Origin: Enterobacter chengduensis
GTDB lineage: Bacteria > Pseudomonadota > Gammaproteobacteria > Enterobacterales > Enterobacteriaceae
Assembly (NCBI RefSeq): GCF_001984825.2
Contig: NZ_CP043318.1
Location: forward strand, 2,728,001 to 2,792,000
Direction of reading: 5' to 3'
Length of the DNA: 64,000 nucleotides
The translations under genes were made by a program, and so were the position numbers. Below are positions 45,973 to 55,225 of the stretch, piece after piece. Each line of letters starts with the position of its first letter. The stretch's first letter is position 1. The notes below the pieces were generated by a model. That model was not told where the DNA came from. It made no database searches and was given only the letters and a program-made list of their open reading frames with translations.

Positions 45973-45999
45973 GCAGCTCAATACAATAGTGTGAGCTGC
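45973..45999. promoter_or_regulatory. Perfect palindrome upstream of the ycj promoter
   Basis: GCAGCTCA and TGAGCTGC, 8-bp perfect arms with an 11-base spacer, 33 to 59 bases upstream of the -35 element. It may be an activator site or a weak transcription-stop hairpin for psp read-through. The remaining bases to 46085 hold only the psp terminator. Confidence 0.35.
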
Positions 46000-46041
46000 C
46001 GCAAAGAAAGCACGGGGAGAAGAGAAAACGCGGTTAACCGT

Positions 46042-46075
46042 CGTGAGTCCCTCTCCCGAAGGGAAAGGACTCACG
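46042..46075 (-). terminator. Hairpin ending the psp operon
   Basis: CGTGAGTCC and GGACTCACG form a 9-bp perfect stem that continues with an inner TCCC/GGGA stem. It begins 11 bases beyond the pspD stop. No T-run follows, so it may protect or pause rather than terminate strongly. Confidence 0.55.
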
Positions 46076-46085
46076 CCAGCGGGAA

Positions 46086-46310
46086 TTATTGGGATAAGTA
46101 GCGGCGAGAAAGCCGTTTTGCCACCTTTTGTAACAGCGGTTCGAGCGCTACCGCCAGCACCATTCTGACCGGCTTGCGGGCAACGGATTTTATCGCCCAG
46201 CCCGCCACGCCTGCCGGGCCGAAACGTAACGCGGTCAGCAGGACCAGTTTACCTGCGATTTTCAGGCCGGGCTTTACCTTCTGACCGGCCTGTTGCCAGT
46301 GTTGTTTCAT
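46086..46310 (-). CDS. pspD: PspD, phage-shock membrane protein
   Basis: 74 aa, basic, with one hydrophobic segment (about residues 18-45) containing GPAGVAGWA. It is the last gene of the operon here. It is a peripheral inner-membrane protein of unknown precise role in the Psp envelope-stress response. It lies 12 bases after pspC. Confidence 0.92.
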   Translation of the reverse strand: MKQHWQQAGQKVKPGLKIAGKLVLLTALRFGPAGVAGWAIKSVARKPVRMVLAVALEPLLQKVAKRLSRRYLSQ

Positions 46311-46322
46311 CTCATTTCTCTC

Positions 46323-46682
46323 TTAAAGCTGACGAAAACGGCTTCTCAGCGTAAAGGTATCCGACGTGACATAGCGCTCCATTTCCCGCAGCCGCTTCTC
46401 ACCGGCGGCGAGTTGTTCATCAACGGCATTGAGAAGATCGCTGCTGGTGGGAGCACCTTCCGCAGCCAGTTCGCCTTCCGGCATCGGGTCCAGAACAAAC
46501 GACAGGACGATATATGCCACCAGGGTAATAAAGGCCAGACCAAAGAAGATCGATAGCACCGCGACCACGCGCACCAGCTTAACCGGGACATCAAGATAAT
46601 GCGCCAGTCCGGCACAAACGCCGCGCACCATGCCCTGCTGTGGAATACGCCACAGCTTTTTGTTCAGGTTCAGTCCAGACAT
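46323..46682 (-). CDS. pspC: PspC, phage-shock membrane regulator
   Basis: 119 aa. The N-terminal PspC domain (LWRIPQQGMVRGVCAGLAHYLDV) is followed by one or two transmembrane helices (about 38-65) and a cytoplasmic coiled tail. With PspB it senses membrane stress and draws PspA away from PspF. Its start overlaps the pspB stop (TAATG). Confidence 0.95.
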   Translation of the reverse strand: MSGLNLNKKLWRIPQQGMVRGVCAGLAHYLDVPVKLVRVVAVLSIFFGLAFITLVAYIVLSFVLDPMPEGELAAEGAPTSSDLLNAVDEQLAAGEKRLREMERYVTSDTFTLRSRFRQL

Positions 46683-46906
46683 TAGCGGTCCCTCCAGTTT
46701 GGATGCTCAGCATCGAGAATGGCTTCCAGCGCCTGAATACGTTCGCGCATTTTGTTCGCCTCATCGGAGAGCTGTACCAGACGCTGTTGTTCACTCTGGG
46801 AAAGTTCGCCCCGTGAGGAACGGTTGCTGTAGTGCAGCCATAGCCAAATCGGCAAAACGAACAGCACGAAAATTGTCAGGGGAATAGCCAGAAATAGCGC
46901 GCTCAT
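46682..46906 (-). CDS. pspB: PspB, phage-shock membrane regulator
   Basis: 74 aa with an N-terminal transmembrane helix (about 4-24) and a cytoplasmic coiled coil containing the leucine-rich segment LSDEANKMRERIQALEAIL. It partners PspC. AAGGAGTAC precedes the ATG. Confidence 0.95.
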   Translation of the reverse strand: MSALFLAIPLTIFVLFVLPIWLWLHYSNRSSRGELSQSEQQRLVQLSDEANKMRERIQALEAILDAEHPNWRDR

Positions 46907-46955
46907 GTGTACTCCTTGTCTTACGATGCGGCACGCTCAGGTGCCGCAGGCATTA

Positions 46956-47624
46956 TTATTGGTTGTCTTGCTTCATTTTGGCTTTCAGTGCCGCCAGCTG
47001 CTCGCTGATTTCGTCATCGGCCTTCAGGTCGGCAAACTGCTGATCCAGCGACTTCTGCTTGCCGATGCCGTGGCTCTCGGCTTCCGCCTCCATCTGATCG
47101 ATACGACGTTCAAACGATTCAAAACGCGCCATCGCTTCATCAAGCTTACCGCTGTCCAGCTGGCGGCGCACGTCGCGGGATGAGCTTGCCGCCTGGTGAC
47201 GCAGGGTCAGCGCCTGCTGACGCGCGCGGGTTTCGCTCAGCTTGTTCTCCAGCTCGCCAATCTCTTTCTTCATGCGGGTGAGCGTATCGTCCACCAGCGT
47301 CACTTCATGCTCCAGCGTCGCGACCATATCCACCAGCTTCTGTTTTTCGATCAGCGCCGCGCGGGCCAGATCCTCTTTATCTTTGCGCAGCGCAAGCTCC
47401 GCTTTTTCCTGCCATTCGTTCAGCTGAGCGGTAGCCTGTTCAATACGACGCATAAGCTGTTTTTTCTCCGCCAGCGCGCGGGCTGAGGTAGAACGCACTT
47501 CAACCAGCGTGTCTTCCATCTCCTGAATCATCAGCCGTACCAGCTTCTGCGGATCTTCCGCTTTCTCAAGCAGCGAGTTGATGTTGGCGTTCACGATGTC
47601 GGCAAAACGAGAAAAAATTCCCAT
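46956..47624 (-). CDS. pspA: PspA, membrane-protecting ESCRT-III-like protein and PspF inhibitor
   Basis: 222 aa, nearly all coiled-coil helix (PspA/IM30 family), starting [16 protein letters not shown] with the amphipathic membrane-binding helix. The ATG at 47624 gives the E. coli length and follows AGGATTTGATT. It inhibits PspF when unstressed and assembles on damaged membrane under stress. First gene of the operon, transcribed from a sigma-54 promoter. Confidence 0.97.
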   Translation of the reverse strand: MGIFSRFADIVNANINSLLEKAEDPQKLVRLMIQEMEDTLVEVRSTSARALAEKKQLMRRIEQATAQLNEWQEKAELALRKDKEDLARAALIEKQKLVDMVATLEHEVTLVDDTLTRMKKEIGELENKLSETRARQQALTLRHQAASSSRDVRRQLDSGKLDEAMARFESFERRIDQMEAEAESHGIGKQKSLDQQFADLKADDEISEQLAALKAKMKQDNQ

Positions 47625-47673
47625 AATCAAATCCTCATAGTTCTGTTATCGGGCGATGCCCTGCTGTACGGAT

Positions 47674-47692
47674 AATACAAACATCATGCCAA
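47674..47692 (-). promoter_or_regulatory. Sigma-54 promoter of pspABCD
   Basis: The minus strand reads TTGGCATGATGTTTGTATT, matching TGGCAC-N5-TTGCA at the invariant -24 GG and with TTGTA at -12. The PspF enhancer sites should lie between here and the pspF start at 47791. Confidence 0.85.
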
Positions 47693-47790
47693 CTTTTTAT
47701 CTTATTGATTTCACTGAGCCTGATTGATTTTCAGGCAATGAAGAACTATTCTTGCCTGGTGAATATCGCTAAGGAGTGGTTAATTTCATC

Positions 47791-48768
47791 ATGCCCGGAT
47801 ATAAAGACAATTTACTCGGCGAAGCGAACAGCTTTCTGGAAGTGCTGGAGCAGGTTTCTCGCCTGGCGCCGCTCAATAAGCCGGTGCTGATCATCGGTGA
47901 ACGCGGGACGGGGAAAGAGCTGATAGCCAACCGTCTGCATTACCTATCCGGACGCTGGGATGGTCCCTTCATTTCCCTTAACTGCGCGGCGCTGAATGAA
48001 AACCTTCTCGACACCGAGCTCTTCGGCCATGAGGCGGGCGCGTTTACCGGTGCCCAGAAACGCCATCCCGGACGCTTTGAGCGCGCCGACGGCGGTACGC
48101 TGTTCCTTGATGAACTGGCCACCGCGCCCATGCTGGTGCAGGAAAAACTGCTGCGCGTGATTGAATACGGCGAGCTGGAGCGCGTCGGCGGCAGCCAGCC
48201 GCTGCAGGTCAACGTGCGCCTGGTCTGTGCGACCAACGCCAACCTGCCGGAAATGGTAGCAGAGGAGAAATTCCGCGCCGATCTGCTCGATCGTCTGGCC
48301 TTTGACGTCGTTCAGCTTCCTCCGCTGCGCGAGCGAAAAAGCGACATCATGCTGCTGGCAGACCAGTTCGCGATTCAGATGTGCCGCGAGCTTGGGCTGC
48401 CTCTGTTCCCAGGCTTTAGCGATTATGCGCGGGAGACGCTGCTGGCTTACCACTGGCCGGGCAATATCCGTGAACTGAAAAACGTCGTGGAACGTTCCGT
48501 CTATCGCCACGGCAGCAGCGAGACGGAGCTGGACAACATCATTATCGATCCTTTTCAGCGCAGCGCATCACCGCTGCCTGCGCCACCGTCTTCAGGCGAT
48601 GCCCCCACTCTCCCCCTTGATTTGCGCCAGTTCCAGCACGATCAGGAGAAACAGCTGCTGGAGCAAAGCCTGAGGGTCGCGAAATATAACCAGAAACGGG
48701 CGGCTGAACTGCTGGGTCTGACCTACCATCAGTTAAGGGCATTGCTCAAAAAGCATCAAATGCGCTGA
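47791..48768 (+). CDS. pspF: PspF, sigma-54 enhancer-binding activator
   Basis: 325 aa from the ATG at 47791, equal to E. coli PspF. AAA+ domain with Walker A GERGTGKE (36-43), sigma-54 contact loop GAFTGA (83-88) and Walker B GGTLFLDEL; C-terminal Fis-type helix-turn-helix (KRAAELLGLTYHQLRALL). It has no receiver domain and is controlled by PspA binding. It is divergent from the psp operon and acts on the promoter between them. Confidence 0.97.
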   Translation: MPGYKDNLLGEANSFLEVLEQVSRLAPLNKPVLIIGERGTGKELIANRLHYLSGRWDGPFISLNCAALNENLLDTELFGHEAGAFTGAQKRHPGRFERADGGTLFLDELATAPMLVQEKLLRVIEYGELERVGGSQPLQVNVRLVCATNANLPEMVAEEKFRADLLDRLAFDVVQLPPLRERKSDIMLLADQFAIQMCRELGLPLFPGFSDYARETLLAYHWPGNIRELKNVVERSVYRHGSSETELDNIIIDPFQRSASPLPAPPSSGDAPTLPLDLRQFQHDQEKQLLEQSLRVAKYNQKRAAELLGLTYHQLRALLKKHQMR

Positions 48769-48856
48769 CAATATCAGCACTTACCCGCAGACATTTTTAC
48801 GAAGCAGGCGTAAGTGCGATACACTTTGCAGATCGAACCTAAAAACCTTAAAAATT

Positions 48857-50497
48857 ATGCGTCTGGTTTTATCGTCCTTTTTTGCACTCGGTCTGTTTAG
48901 CAGCCTGGCCTTCGCCGCGCCCGGGCAAACGCCGCAGCCTGATATTCGTGACAGCGGCTTCGTCTATTGCGTAAGCGGCCAGGTGGATACCTTCAACCCG
49001 CAAAAAGCGGGCAGCGGCCTCATCGTGGATACTCTGGCCGCGCAGCTTTACGATCGCCTGCTTGACGTTGACCCGTACACCTACCGCCTGGTGCCCGAAC
49101 TGGCGGAAAGCTGGGAAGTACTGGATAACGGCGCAACCTACCGTTTTCACCTGCGCGATGACGTCGCGTTTCAGCGCACGCCGTGGTTTAGCCCCACGCG
49201 CAGGCTAAACGCGGACGACGTGGTCTTTACCTTCCAGCGCATCTTCAACCGCAATCATCCGTGGCATAACGTTAACGGCAGCAACTTCCCCTATTTCGAC
49301 AGCCTGCAGTTTGCCGATACCGTGAAAAGCGTGCGCAAGCTGGACAACCGGACGGTTGAATTTACGCTGACGCGACCGGATGCCTCCTTCCTCTGGCATC
49401 TGGCGACCCACTATGCGTCGGTCATGTCTGCGGAATACGCGGCGAACCTGACGAAAAAAGATCGTCAGGAGCTGCTCGATCGTCAGCCTGTCGGCACCGG
49501 GCCGTTCCAGCTGGCCGAGTACCGCGCCGGGCAATATATTCGTCTGCAGCGTCATGAGCATTTCTGGCGCGGTACGCCGCTGATGCCGCAGGTGGTGGTC
49601 GATCTCGGTTCAGGCGGAACGGGACGCCTGTCAAAACTGCTCACCGGGGAATGTGACGTGCTCGCCTGGCCTGCCGCCAGCCAGCTCACCATTTTGCGCG
49701 ACGATCCCCGCCTGCGTCTGACCTTACGCCCCGGCATGAATATCGCCTATCTGGCCTTTAACACCGATAAGCCGCCGTTAAATAACCCTGCCGTTCGTCA
49801 TGCGCTGGCGCTGGCGATCAACAACCAGCGCCTGATGCAGTCGATTTATTACGGCACGGCGGAAACCGCGGCCTCAATTTTACCGCGGGCCTCGTGGGCC
49901 TATGACGGTGAAGCTAAAATTACGGAATACAATCCGGCAAAAGCGCGTGAACAGCTGAAGGCGCTGGGGGCGGAAAACCTGACGCTGCAGCTTTGGGTGC
50001 CAACCAGCTCCCAGGCGTGGAACCCGAGCCCGCTCAAGACTGCCGAACTGCTGCAGGCGGACATGGCGCAGGTGGGCGTTAAGGTGATCATCGTACCGGT
50101 TGAGGGCCGTTTCCAGGAGGCGCGCCTGATGGACATGAATCATGATTTGACCCTGACAGGCTGGGCGACAGACAGTAACGATCCGGACAGCTTCTTCCGG
50201 CCGCTGCTGAGCTGTGCGGCGATAAACTCGCAGACCAACTACGCCCACTGGTGTAATCGGGAGTTTGACGCCGTGCTGCAAAAAGCGCTGGCTTCCCAAC
50301 AGCTGGCCTCACGTATTGACGCCTATGATGAAGCGCAGAAGATCCTCGCCGAGGAGTTGCCCGTGCTGCCGCTGGCCTCTTCCCTGCGTCTTCAGGCCTA
50401 TCGTTATGATATTAAAGGCCTGGTGCTGAGCCCGTTCGGCAACGCCTCGTTCGCCGGCGTGTCGCGTGAAAAAGAACAAGAGGTGAAAAAACCATGA
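48857..50497 (+). CDS. sapA: SapA, periplasmic peptide-binding protein
   Basis: 546 aa, SBP family 5, with a signal peptide ending LAFA near residue 20. First gene of sapABCDF. In Salmonella and Haemophilus it binds antimicrobial peptides and delivers them for import; in E. coli the Sap system was also linked to putrescine export and to K+ uptake through SapD. Its stop overlaps sapB by 4 bases. Confidence 0.95.
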   Translation: MRLVLSSFFALGLFSSLAFAAPGQTPQPDIRDSGFVYCVSGQVDTFNPQKAGSGLIVDTLAAQLYDRLLDVDPYTYRLVPELAESWEVLDNGATYRFHLRDDVAFQRTPWFSPTRRLNADDVVFTFQRIFNRNHPWHNVNGSNFPYFDSLQFADTVKSVRKLDNRTVEFTLTRPDASFLWHLATHYASVMSAEYAANLTKKDRQELLDRQPVGTGPFQLAEYRAGQYIRLQRHEHFWRGTPLMPQVVVDLGSGGTGRLSKLLTGECDVLAWPAASQLTILRDDPRLRLTLRPGMNIAYLAFNTDKPPLNNPAVRHALALAINNQRLMQSIYYGTAETAASILPRASWAYDGEAKITEYNPAKAREQLKALGAENLTLQLWVPTSSQAWNPSPLKTAELLQADMAQVGVKVIIVPVEGRFQEARLMDMNHDLTLTGWATDSNDPDSFFRPLLSCAAINSQTNYAHWCNREFDAVLQKALASQQLASRIDAYDEAQKILAEELPVLPLASSLRLQAYRYDIKGLVLSPFGNASFAGVSREKEQEVKKP

Positions 50498-51459
50498 TTA
50501 TTTTTACCTTACGTCGGCTCCTTTTACTGCTGGTGACGCTCTTTTTCCTGAACTTTGTCGGCTTCAGCCTGAGCTACTTCACGCCCCACGCGCCGCTCCA
50601 GGGGTCGTCGCTATGGGATGCCTGGTTCTTCTGGTTCAACGGGCTGCTGCACTGGGACTTCGGCGTGTCCAGCATTAACGGGCAGCTGATTTCCGACCAG
50701 CTGAAAGAGGTTTTTCCGGCCACGATGGAGCTGTGCATTCTGGCGTTCGGCTTTGCCCTGATGGTCGGGATCCCCGTGGGCATGCTGGCCGGGATCTACC
50801 GCAACAAATGGCAGGATAAGTTTATTAGCGCCCTCGCCCTGCTTGGCTTCTCCATCCCGGTATTCTGGCTGGCGCTACTGCTGACGCTGTTCTTCTCGCT
50901 GACGTTGGGCTGGCTGCCGGTGTCCGGCCGTTTTGACCTGCTCTATACGGTTAAATCGGTGACGGGCTTCGCCATCATCGACGCGTGGCTGTCCGATTCG
51001 GTGTGGCGGCATGAAATGATCGCCAGCGCCCTGCGCCATATGGTGCTGCCGGTGCTGACGCTGGCGGTTGCGCCGACGACCGAAGTGATCCGCCTGATGC
51101 GCCTGAGCACCATCGAGGTGTTTGACCAGAACTACGTCAAAGCCGCCGCCACGCGCGGACTGTCGCGCCTGACCATACTGCGCCGCAACGTCCTGCACAA
51201 CGCCCTGCCGCCGGTTATTCCGCGTCTGGGGTTACAGTTTTCCACCATGCTGACGCTGGCCATGATCACCGAAATGGTCTTTAGCTGGCCTGGCCTGGGA
51301 CGCTGGCTGATTAACGCCATCCGCCAGCAGGACTACGCCGCGATTTCCGCAGGCGTGATGGTGATTGGTTCGCTGGTGATTATTGTTAACGTGTTGTCCG
51401 ATATTCTGGGTGCCATGGCTAACCCATTGAAGCATAAGGAATGGTATGCCTTACGATAG
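50494..51459 (+). CDS. sapB: SapB, peptide ABC permease (DppB type)
   Basis: 321 aa with six transmembrane helices. An EAA-like segment [20 protein letters not shown] lies near residues 212-231. Inner-membrane half of the channel with SapC. Overlaps sapC by 14 bases. Confidence 0.95.
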   Translation: MIIFTLRRLLLLLVTLFFLNFVGFSLSYFTPHAPLQGSSLWDAWFFWFNGLLHWDFGVSSINGQLISDQLKEVFPATMELCILAFGFALMVGIPVGMLAGIYRNKWQDKFISALALLGFSIPVFWLALLLTLFFSLTLGWLPVSGRFDLLYTVKSVTGFAIIDAWLSDSVWRHEMIASALRHMVLPVLTLAVAPTTEVIRLMRLSTIEVFDQNYVKAAATRGLSRLTILRRNVLHNALPPVIPRLGLQFSTMLTLAMITEMVFSWPGLGRWLINAIRQQDYAAISAGVMVIGSLVIIVNVLSDILGAMANPLKHKEWYALR

Positions 51460-52336
51460 CGTATACAGTGAAAAGCGCACGCCCGGCGTGCTGCGTACCG
51501 TGTGGCGTAAATTCTATGGTGATACCACGGCAATGGTCGGCCTTTACGGCTGCGCCGGCCTGGTGTTGCTGTGCGTCTTTGGCTCGTGGTTTGCGCCGTA
51601 TGGCATTGACCAGCAGTTCCTTGGCTATCAGCTGCTGCCGCCGTCCTGGTCCCGCTACGGGGAAGTCTCTTTCTTCCTGGGAACGGACGACCTCGGGCGC
51701 GACGTGTTGAGCCGGCTGCTGAGCGGCGCGGCCCCAACGGTGGGCGGCGCGTTTGTGGTGACGCTCGCGGCAACGATCTGTGGGCTTGGGCTCGGCATTT
51801 TTGCAGGCTCCACGCATGGCCTGCGTTCGGCGGTGCTTAACCACATTCTGGATACGCTGCTGTCGATCCCCTCGCTGCTGCTGGCAATCATTGTGGTTGC
51901 CTTTGCCGGTCCGCATCTGTCGCATGCCATGTTTGCCGTCTGGCTGGCTATCCTGCCCCGCATCGTGCGTTCGGTTTACAGCATGGTGCATGACGAGCTG
52001 GAAAAAGAGTATGTCGTTGCCGCCCGTCTGGACGGCGCGACGACGTTCAACATTCTGTGGTTTGCCGTGCTGCCGAACATCGCCGCCGGGCTGGTCACGG
52101 AGATCACCCGCGCCCTGTCGATGGCGATTCTCGATATTGCTGCGCTCGGCTTCCTCGACCTCGGCGCGCAGCTGCCCTCGCCTGAATGGGGCGCGATGCT
52201 CGGCGACGCGCTGGAACTGATTTACGTCGCGCCGTGGACGGTCATGCTGCCGGGTGCGGCCATTATGGTGAGCGTGCTGCTGATCAACCTGCTGGGCGAC
52301 GGTATTCGCCGTGCAATTAACGCGGGGGTGCAATAA
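51446..52336 (+). CDS. sapC: SapC, peptide ABC permease (DppC type)
   Basis: 296 aa with six transmembrane helices. The [18 protein letters not shown] segment near 75 and an EAA-type [17 protein letters not shown] loop near 190 are typical. Its stop shares bases with the sapD start (TAATG). Confidence 0.95.
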   Translation: MPYDSVYSEKRTPGVLRTVWRKFYGDTTAMVGLYGCAGLVLLCVFGSWFAPYGIDQQFLGYQLLPPSWSRYGEVSFFLGTDDLGRDVLSRLLSGAAPTVGGAFVVTLAATICGLGLGIFAGSTHGLRSAVLNHILDTLLSIPSLLLAIIVVAFAGPHLSHAMFAVWLAILPRIVRSVYSMVHDELEKEYVVAARLDGATTFNILWFAVLPNIAAGLVTEITRALSMAILDIAALGFLDLGAQLPSPEWGAMLGDALELIYVAPWTVMLPGAAIMVSVLLINLLGDGIRRAINAGVQ

Positions 52337-53328
52337 TGCCGCTTCTTGATATTCGCAACCTCACGATTGAATTCAAAACCGGCGAAGGCTGGGTTAAGGC
52401 CGTCGATCGCATCAGCATTACCCTCGCGGAGGGTGAAATTCGCGGGCTGGTGGGGGAATCCGGCTCGGGGAAAAGCCTGATCGCCAAAGCCATCTGCGGC
52501 GTGGCGAAAGATAACTGGCGCGTCACCGCCGACCGCATGCGCTTCGACGATATCGACCTGCTGCGCCTCTCTCCCCGCGAGCGGCGCAAGCTGGTTGGGC
52601 ATAACGTCTCGATGATTTTCCAGGAGCCGCAGTCCTGTCTCGACCCGTCCGAGCGCGTGGGCAAACAGCTGATGCAGAACATTCCCGGCTGGACCTATAA
52701 AGGCCGCTGGTGGCAGCGTTTCGGCTGGCGAAAACGACGCGCCATCGAGCTGTTGCACCGCGTCGGGATTAAAGATCACAAAGATGCGATGCGCAGCTTC
52801 CCTTACGAGCTGACCGACGGTGAATGCCAGAAAGTGATGATTGCCATCGCGCTGGCCAATCAGCCGCGTTTGCTGATTGCAGATGAACCGACGAACGCGA
52901 TGGAGCCCACCACGCAGGCGCAAATTTTCCGCCTGCTGTCGCGTCTCAACCAGAACAACAACACCACCATTTTGCTGATCAGCCATGACCTGCAGATGCT
53001 CAGCAAATGGGCGGATAAAATCGACGTGATGTACTGCGGGCAAACGGTCGAAACCGCGCCGAGTGAAGATCTGGTCACCGCGCCGCATCATCCGTATACC
53101 CAGGCGCTTATCCGCGCCATTCCGGATTTTGGCAGCGCGATGCCGCATAAAAGCCGCCTGAATACCCTGCCAGGGGCGATTCCGCTGCTGGAGTCTTTGC
53201 CGATAGGCTGTCGTCTGGGGCCGCGTTGCCCCTATGCGCAGCGTAAATGTATTGAGACGCCACGCCTGACGGGGGCAAAAAATCATCTTTACGCCTGTCA
53301 TTTCCCGCTGAACATGGAGAGAGAGTGA
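52336..53328 (+). CDS. sapD: SapD, ABC ATPase with OppD-like C-terminus
   Basis: 330 aa. Walker A GESGSGKS near 40-47. The signature reads LTDGECQ instead of LSGGQ, which is also the SapD form in E. coli. The Walker B LLIADEP and the C-terminal oligopeptide domain with clustered cysteines ([14 protein letters not shown]) follow. SapD also stimulates Trk potassium uptake in E. coli. One base separates it from sapF. Confidence 0.95.
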   Translation: MPLLDIRNLTIEFKTGEGWVKAVDRISITLAEGEIRGLVGESGSGKSLIAKAICGVAKDNWRVTADRMRFDDIDLLRLSPRERRKLVGHNVSMIFQEPQSCLDPSERVGKQLMQNIPGWTYKGRWWQRFGWRKRRAIELLHRVGIKDHKDAMRSFPYELTDGECQKVMIAIALANQPRLLIADEPTNAMEPTTQAQIFRLLSRLNQNNNTTILLISHDLQMLSKWADKIDVMYCGQTVETAPSEDLVTAPHHPYTQALIRAIPDFGSAMPHKSRLNTLPGAIPLLESLPIGCRLGPRCPYAQRKCIETPRLTGAKNHLYACHFPLNMERE

Positions 53329-53329
53329 A

Positions 53330-54136
53330 ATGGTCGAAACCTTGCTTGAAGTGCGTAACCTGAGTAAGACCTTTCGCTACCGCACGGGGCTGTTTCATCG
53401 TCAGACCGTCGACGCGGTGAAACCGCTGAGCTTTACGCTGCGCGAAAAACAGACCCTGGCGATCATCGGCGAGAACGGTTCAGGGAAATCCACCCTGGCG
53501 AAAATGCTCGCCGGCATGGTTGAACCGACCGCAGGGGAAGTGTTGATTGACGATCATCCTCTGACGTTTGGCGATTACTCGTTCCGCAGCCAGCGCATCC
53601 GCATGATCTTCCAGGATCCATCTACTTCCCTTAACCCACGCCAGCGCATCTCGCAGATCCTCGATTTTCCGCTGCGTCTGAACACCGATCTGGAGCCAGA
53701 GGCGCGCCGTAAGCGCGTAGTTAAAACCCTGCGCATGGTTGGACTGCTGCCGGACCACGAAAGCTACTATCCGCATATGCTGGCCCCTGGCCAGAAACAG
53801 CGTCTGGGCCTGGCGCGTGCATTGATCTTGCGGCCAAAAGTGATCGTTGCGGATGAAGCGCTTGCCGCGCTGGATATGTCGATGCGCTCGCAGCTGATTA
53901 ACCTGATGCTGGAACTGCAGGAAAAACAGGGGATTTCGTACATCTACGTGACCCAACATCTGGGCATGATGAAACACATCAGCGATCAGGTGATGGTCAT
54001 GCACCAAGGCGAAGTGGTCGAGCGCGGCAGCACCGCGGACGTGATGGCCTCCCCGCTTCATGAACTGACAAAACGATTGATTGCAGGCCATTTCGGCGAA
54101 GCATTGACCGCCGATGCATGGCGAAAAGATCGGTAA
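53330..54136 (+). CDS. sapF: SapF, ABC ATPase
   Basis: 268 aa. Walker A GENGSGKS near 47-54, a degenerate signature LAPGQKQR near 155, and Walker B VIVADEALAALD. It lacks the C-terminal oligopeptide domain, as SapF normally does. Pairs with SapD. Last gene of the operon, followed by a terminator. Confidence 0.95.
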   Translation: MVETLLEVRNLSKTFRYRTGLFHRQTVDAVKPLSFTLREKQTLAIIGENGSGKSTLAKMLAGMVEPTAGEVLIDDHPLTFGDYSFRSQRIRMIFQDPSTSLNPRQRISQILDFPLRLNTDLEPEARRKRVVKTLRMVGLLPDHESYYPHMLAPGQKQRLGLARALILRPKVIVADEALAALDMSMRSQLINLMLELQEKQGISYIYVTQHLGMMKHISDQVMVMHQGEVVERGSTADVMASPLHELTKRLIAGHFGEALTADAWRKDR

Positions 54137-54155
54137 ACAAACGTTGCATCGTCCA

Positions 54156-54200
54156 AAAGGATTAAATAGCCCTTGCGCGCTGTTTAATCCTTTGCTTTTT
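54156..54200 (+). terminator. Terminator of the sap operon
   Basis: AAAGGATTAAA and TTTAATCCTTT form a long stem with an inner AGC/GCT pair; the descending arm is followed by GCTTTTTC. It starts 20 bases after sapF. The bases to 54283 hold no other feature except the ribosome site of the next gene. Confidence 0.75.
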
Positions 54201-54283
54201 CATCTCCATCTTCGCTCCATATTTTAAGCAATATCAATCAACAGTTCTTCTCCAGAATATCCGGACATTACGGAGGAGAAGAA

Positions 54284-55225
54284 ATGAACACCACCACGTA
54301 CGTTCTCAAATATACAGAATACCTCATCAGAAAATGTCATTCATTTTTAATAAGTGACCTGCACTTTCATACCGTGAGGCTTAAGAAAACATCCGGCAAA
54401 AACCCTGACGTCAAATCACCTACGACGTTGAGCGAGAAAATATGTCATCGTCTGGTCTACGATCATAATACTCTCTACACGATGCTTGCCGATAAACTCG
54501 CCGTTAGGGCATACGTTTCCGCCAGAACAACACGGGTGAAAACGGTGCCATTAATTGGCGTTTATGCCAGGGCGTCGCAGATTGATTTTTCAGTCCTCCC
54601 GGATAAATTCGTCCTTAAGTGCAACCATGACAGTGGCAGCACAATAATATGTACCGATAAGGCGCAATTTAATACCAGGGAAGCGTGTAAAAAACTGAGT
54701 CTCGCATTAAAGAAAAATTTGTACTACACCACGCGTGAATGGCAGTACAAAAACATTACGCCGAGTATACTTTGCGAGCCGTTTGTCGATCTCTTTGATG
54801 ATGCAGACAGAAACACAACCCCTGAAATGCTGAGGATCCATTGCTTTCATGGCGTCGCGCACTATGTTGAGGCGGATTTTACGGATGATAACGGCAACGG
54901 TTTTATCAACGTTTACGACAGACGCTGGAACTTGCAGCCCTTCCAGATGGAATATCCGAATATGTCAGTCGATCCAGGCGAACCGCCCTTATTCCGACAG
55001 GCATTGTTGGCTGCCCAAGAGCTGGCGGAAGGCATTGATTACTGCCGCGTTGACCTGATGCTAAAAAACGATGATATCTATTTCAGTGAAATAACCTTAA
55101 GCCCGAAACGCGGTAAGCTGACGATTACGCCGCAGGAATGGGATGCCAGGTTAGGAAAAATGTGGCATTTATCGCCGGCAGGCGCATTTGACCTGCCGCT
55201 GAACGTCACGAGTCGGGCCAGGTGA
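54284..55225 (+). CDS. TupA-like ATP-grasp protein, probable surface-glycan or lipid A modification enzyme
   Basis: 313 aa with a very strong ribosome site (GGAGGAG). TupA-like ATP-grasp motifs: LADKLAVRAYV near 67, FVLKCNHDSGS near 110, and the C-terminal metal site YCRVDLMLKNDDIYFSEITLSP near 260-280. Such proteins are often labelled glycosyltransferase and lie in polysaccharide or lipid-modification clusters; the reaction is not known. A gene labelled glycosyltransferase also adjoins the crr genes in Klebsiella, as I recall. The first third is more AT-rich than its neighbours. Its last 20 bases overlap the 3' end of crrB on the other strand. Confidence 0.7.
   Translation: MNTTTYVLKYTEYLIRKCHSFLISDLHFHTVRLKKTSGKNPDVKSPTTLSEKICHRLVYDHNTLYTMLADKLAVRAYVSARTTRVKTVPLIGVYARASQIDFSVLPDKFVLKCNHDSGSTIICTDKAQFNTREACKKLSLALKKNLYYTTREWQYKNITPSILCEPFVDLFDDADRNTTPEMLRIHCFHGVAHYVEADFTDDNGNGFINVYDRRWNLQPFQMEYPNMSVDPGEPPLFRQALLAAQELAEGIDYCRVDLMLKNDDIYFSEITLSPKRGKLTITPQEWDARLGKMWHLSPAGAFDLPLNVTSRAR

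Noticed and set aside
51419..52333. Minus-strand 304-aa open frame
   Set aside because: Shadow of sapC; composition rich in His, Arg and Gln and no family motif.
52222..53301. Minus-strand 359-aa open frame
   Set aside because: Antisense shadow of sapD; no recognisable domain.
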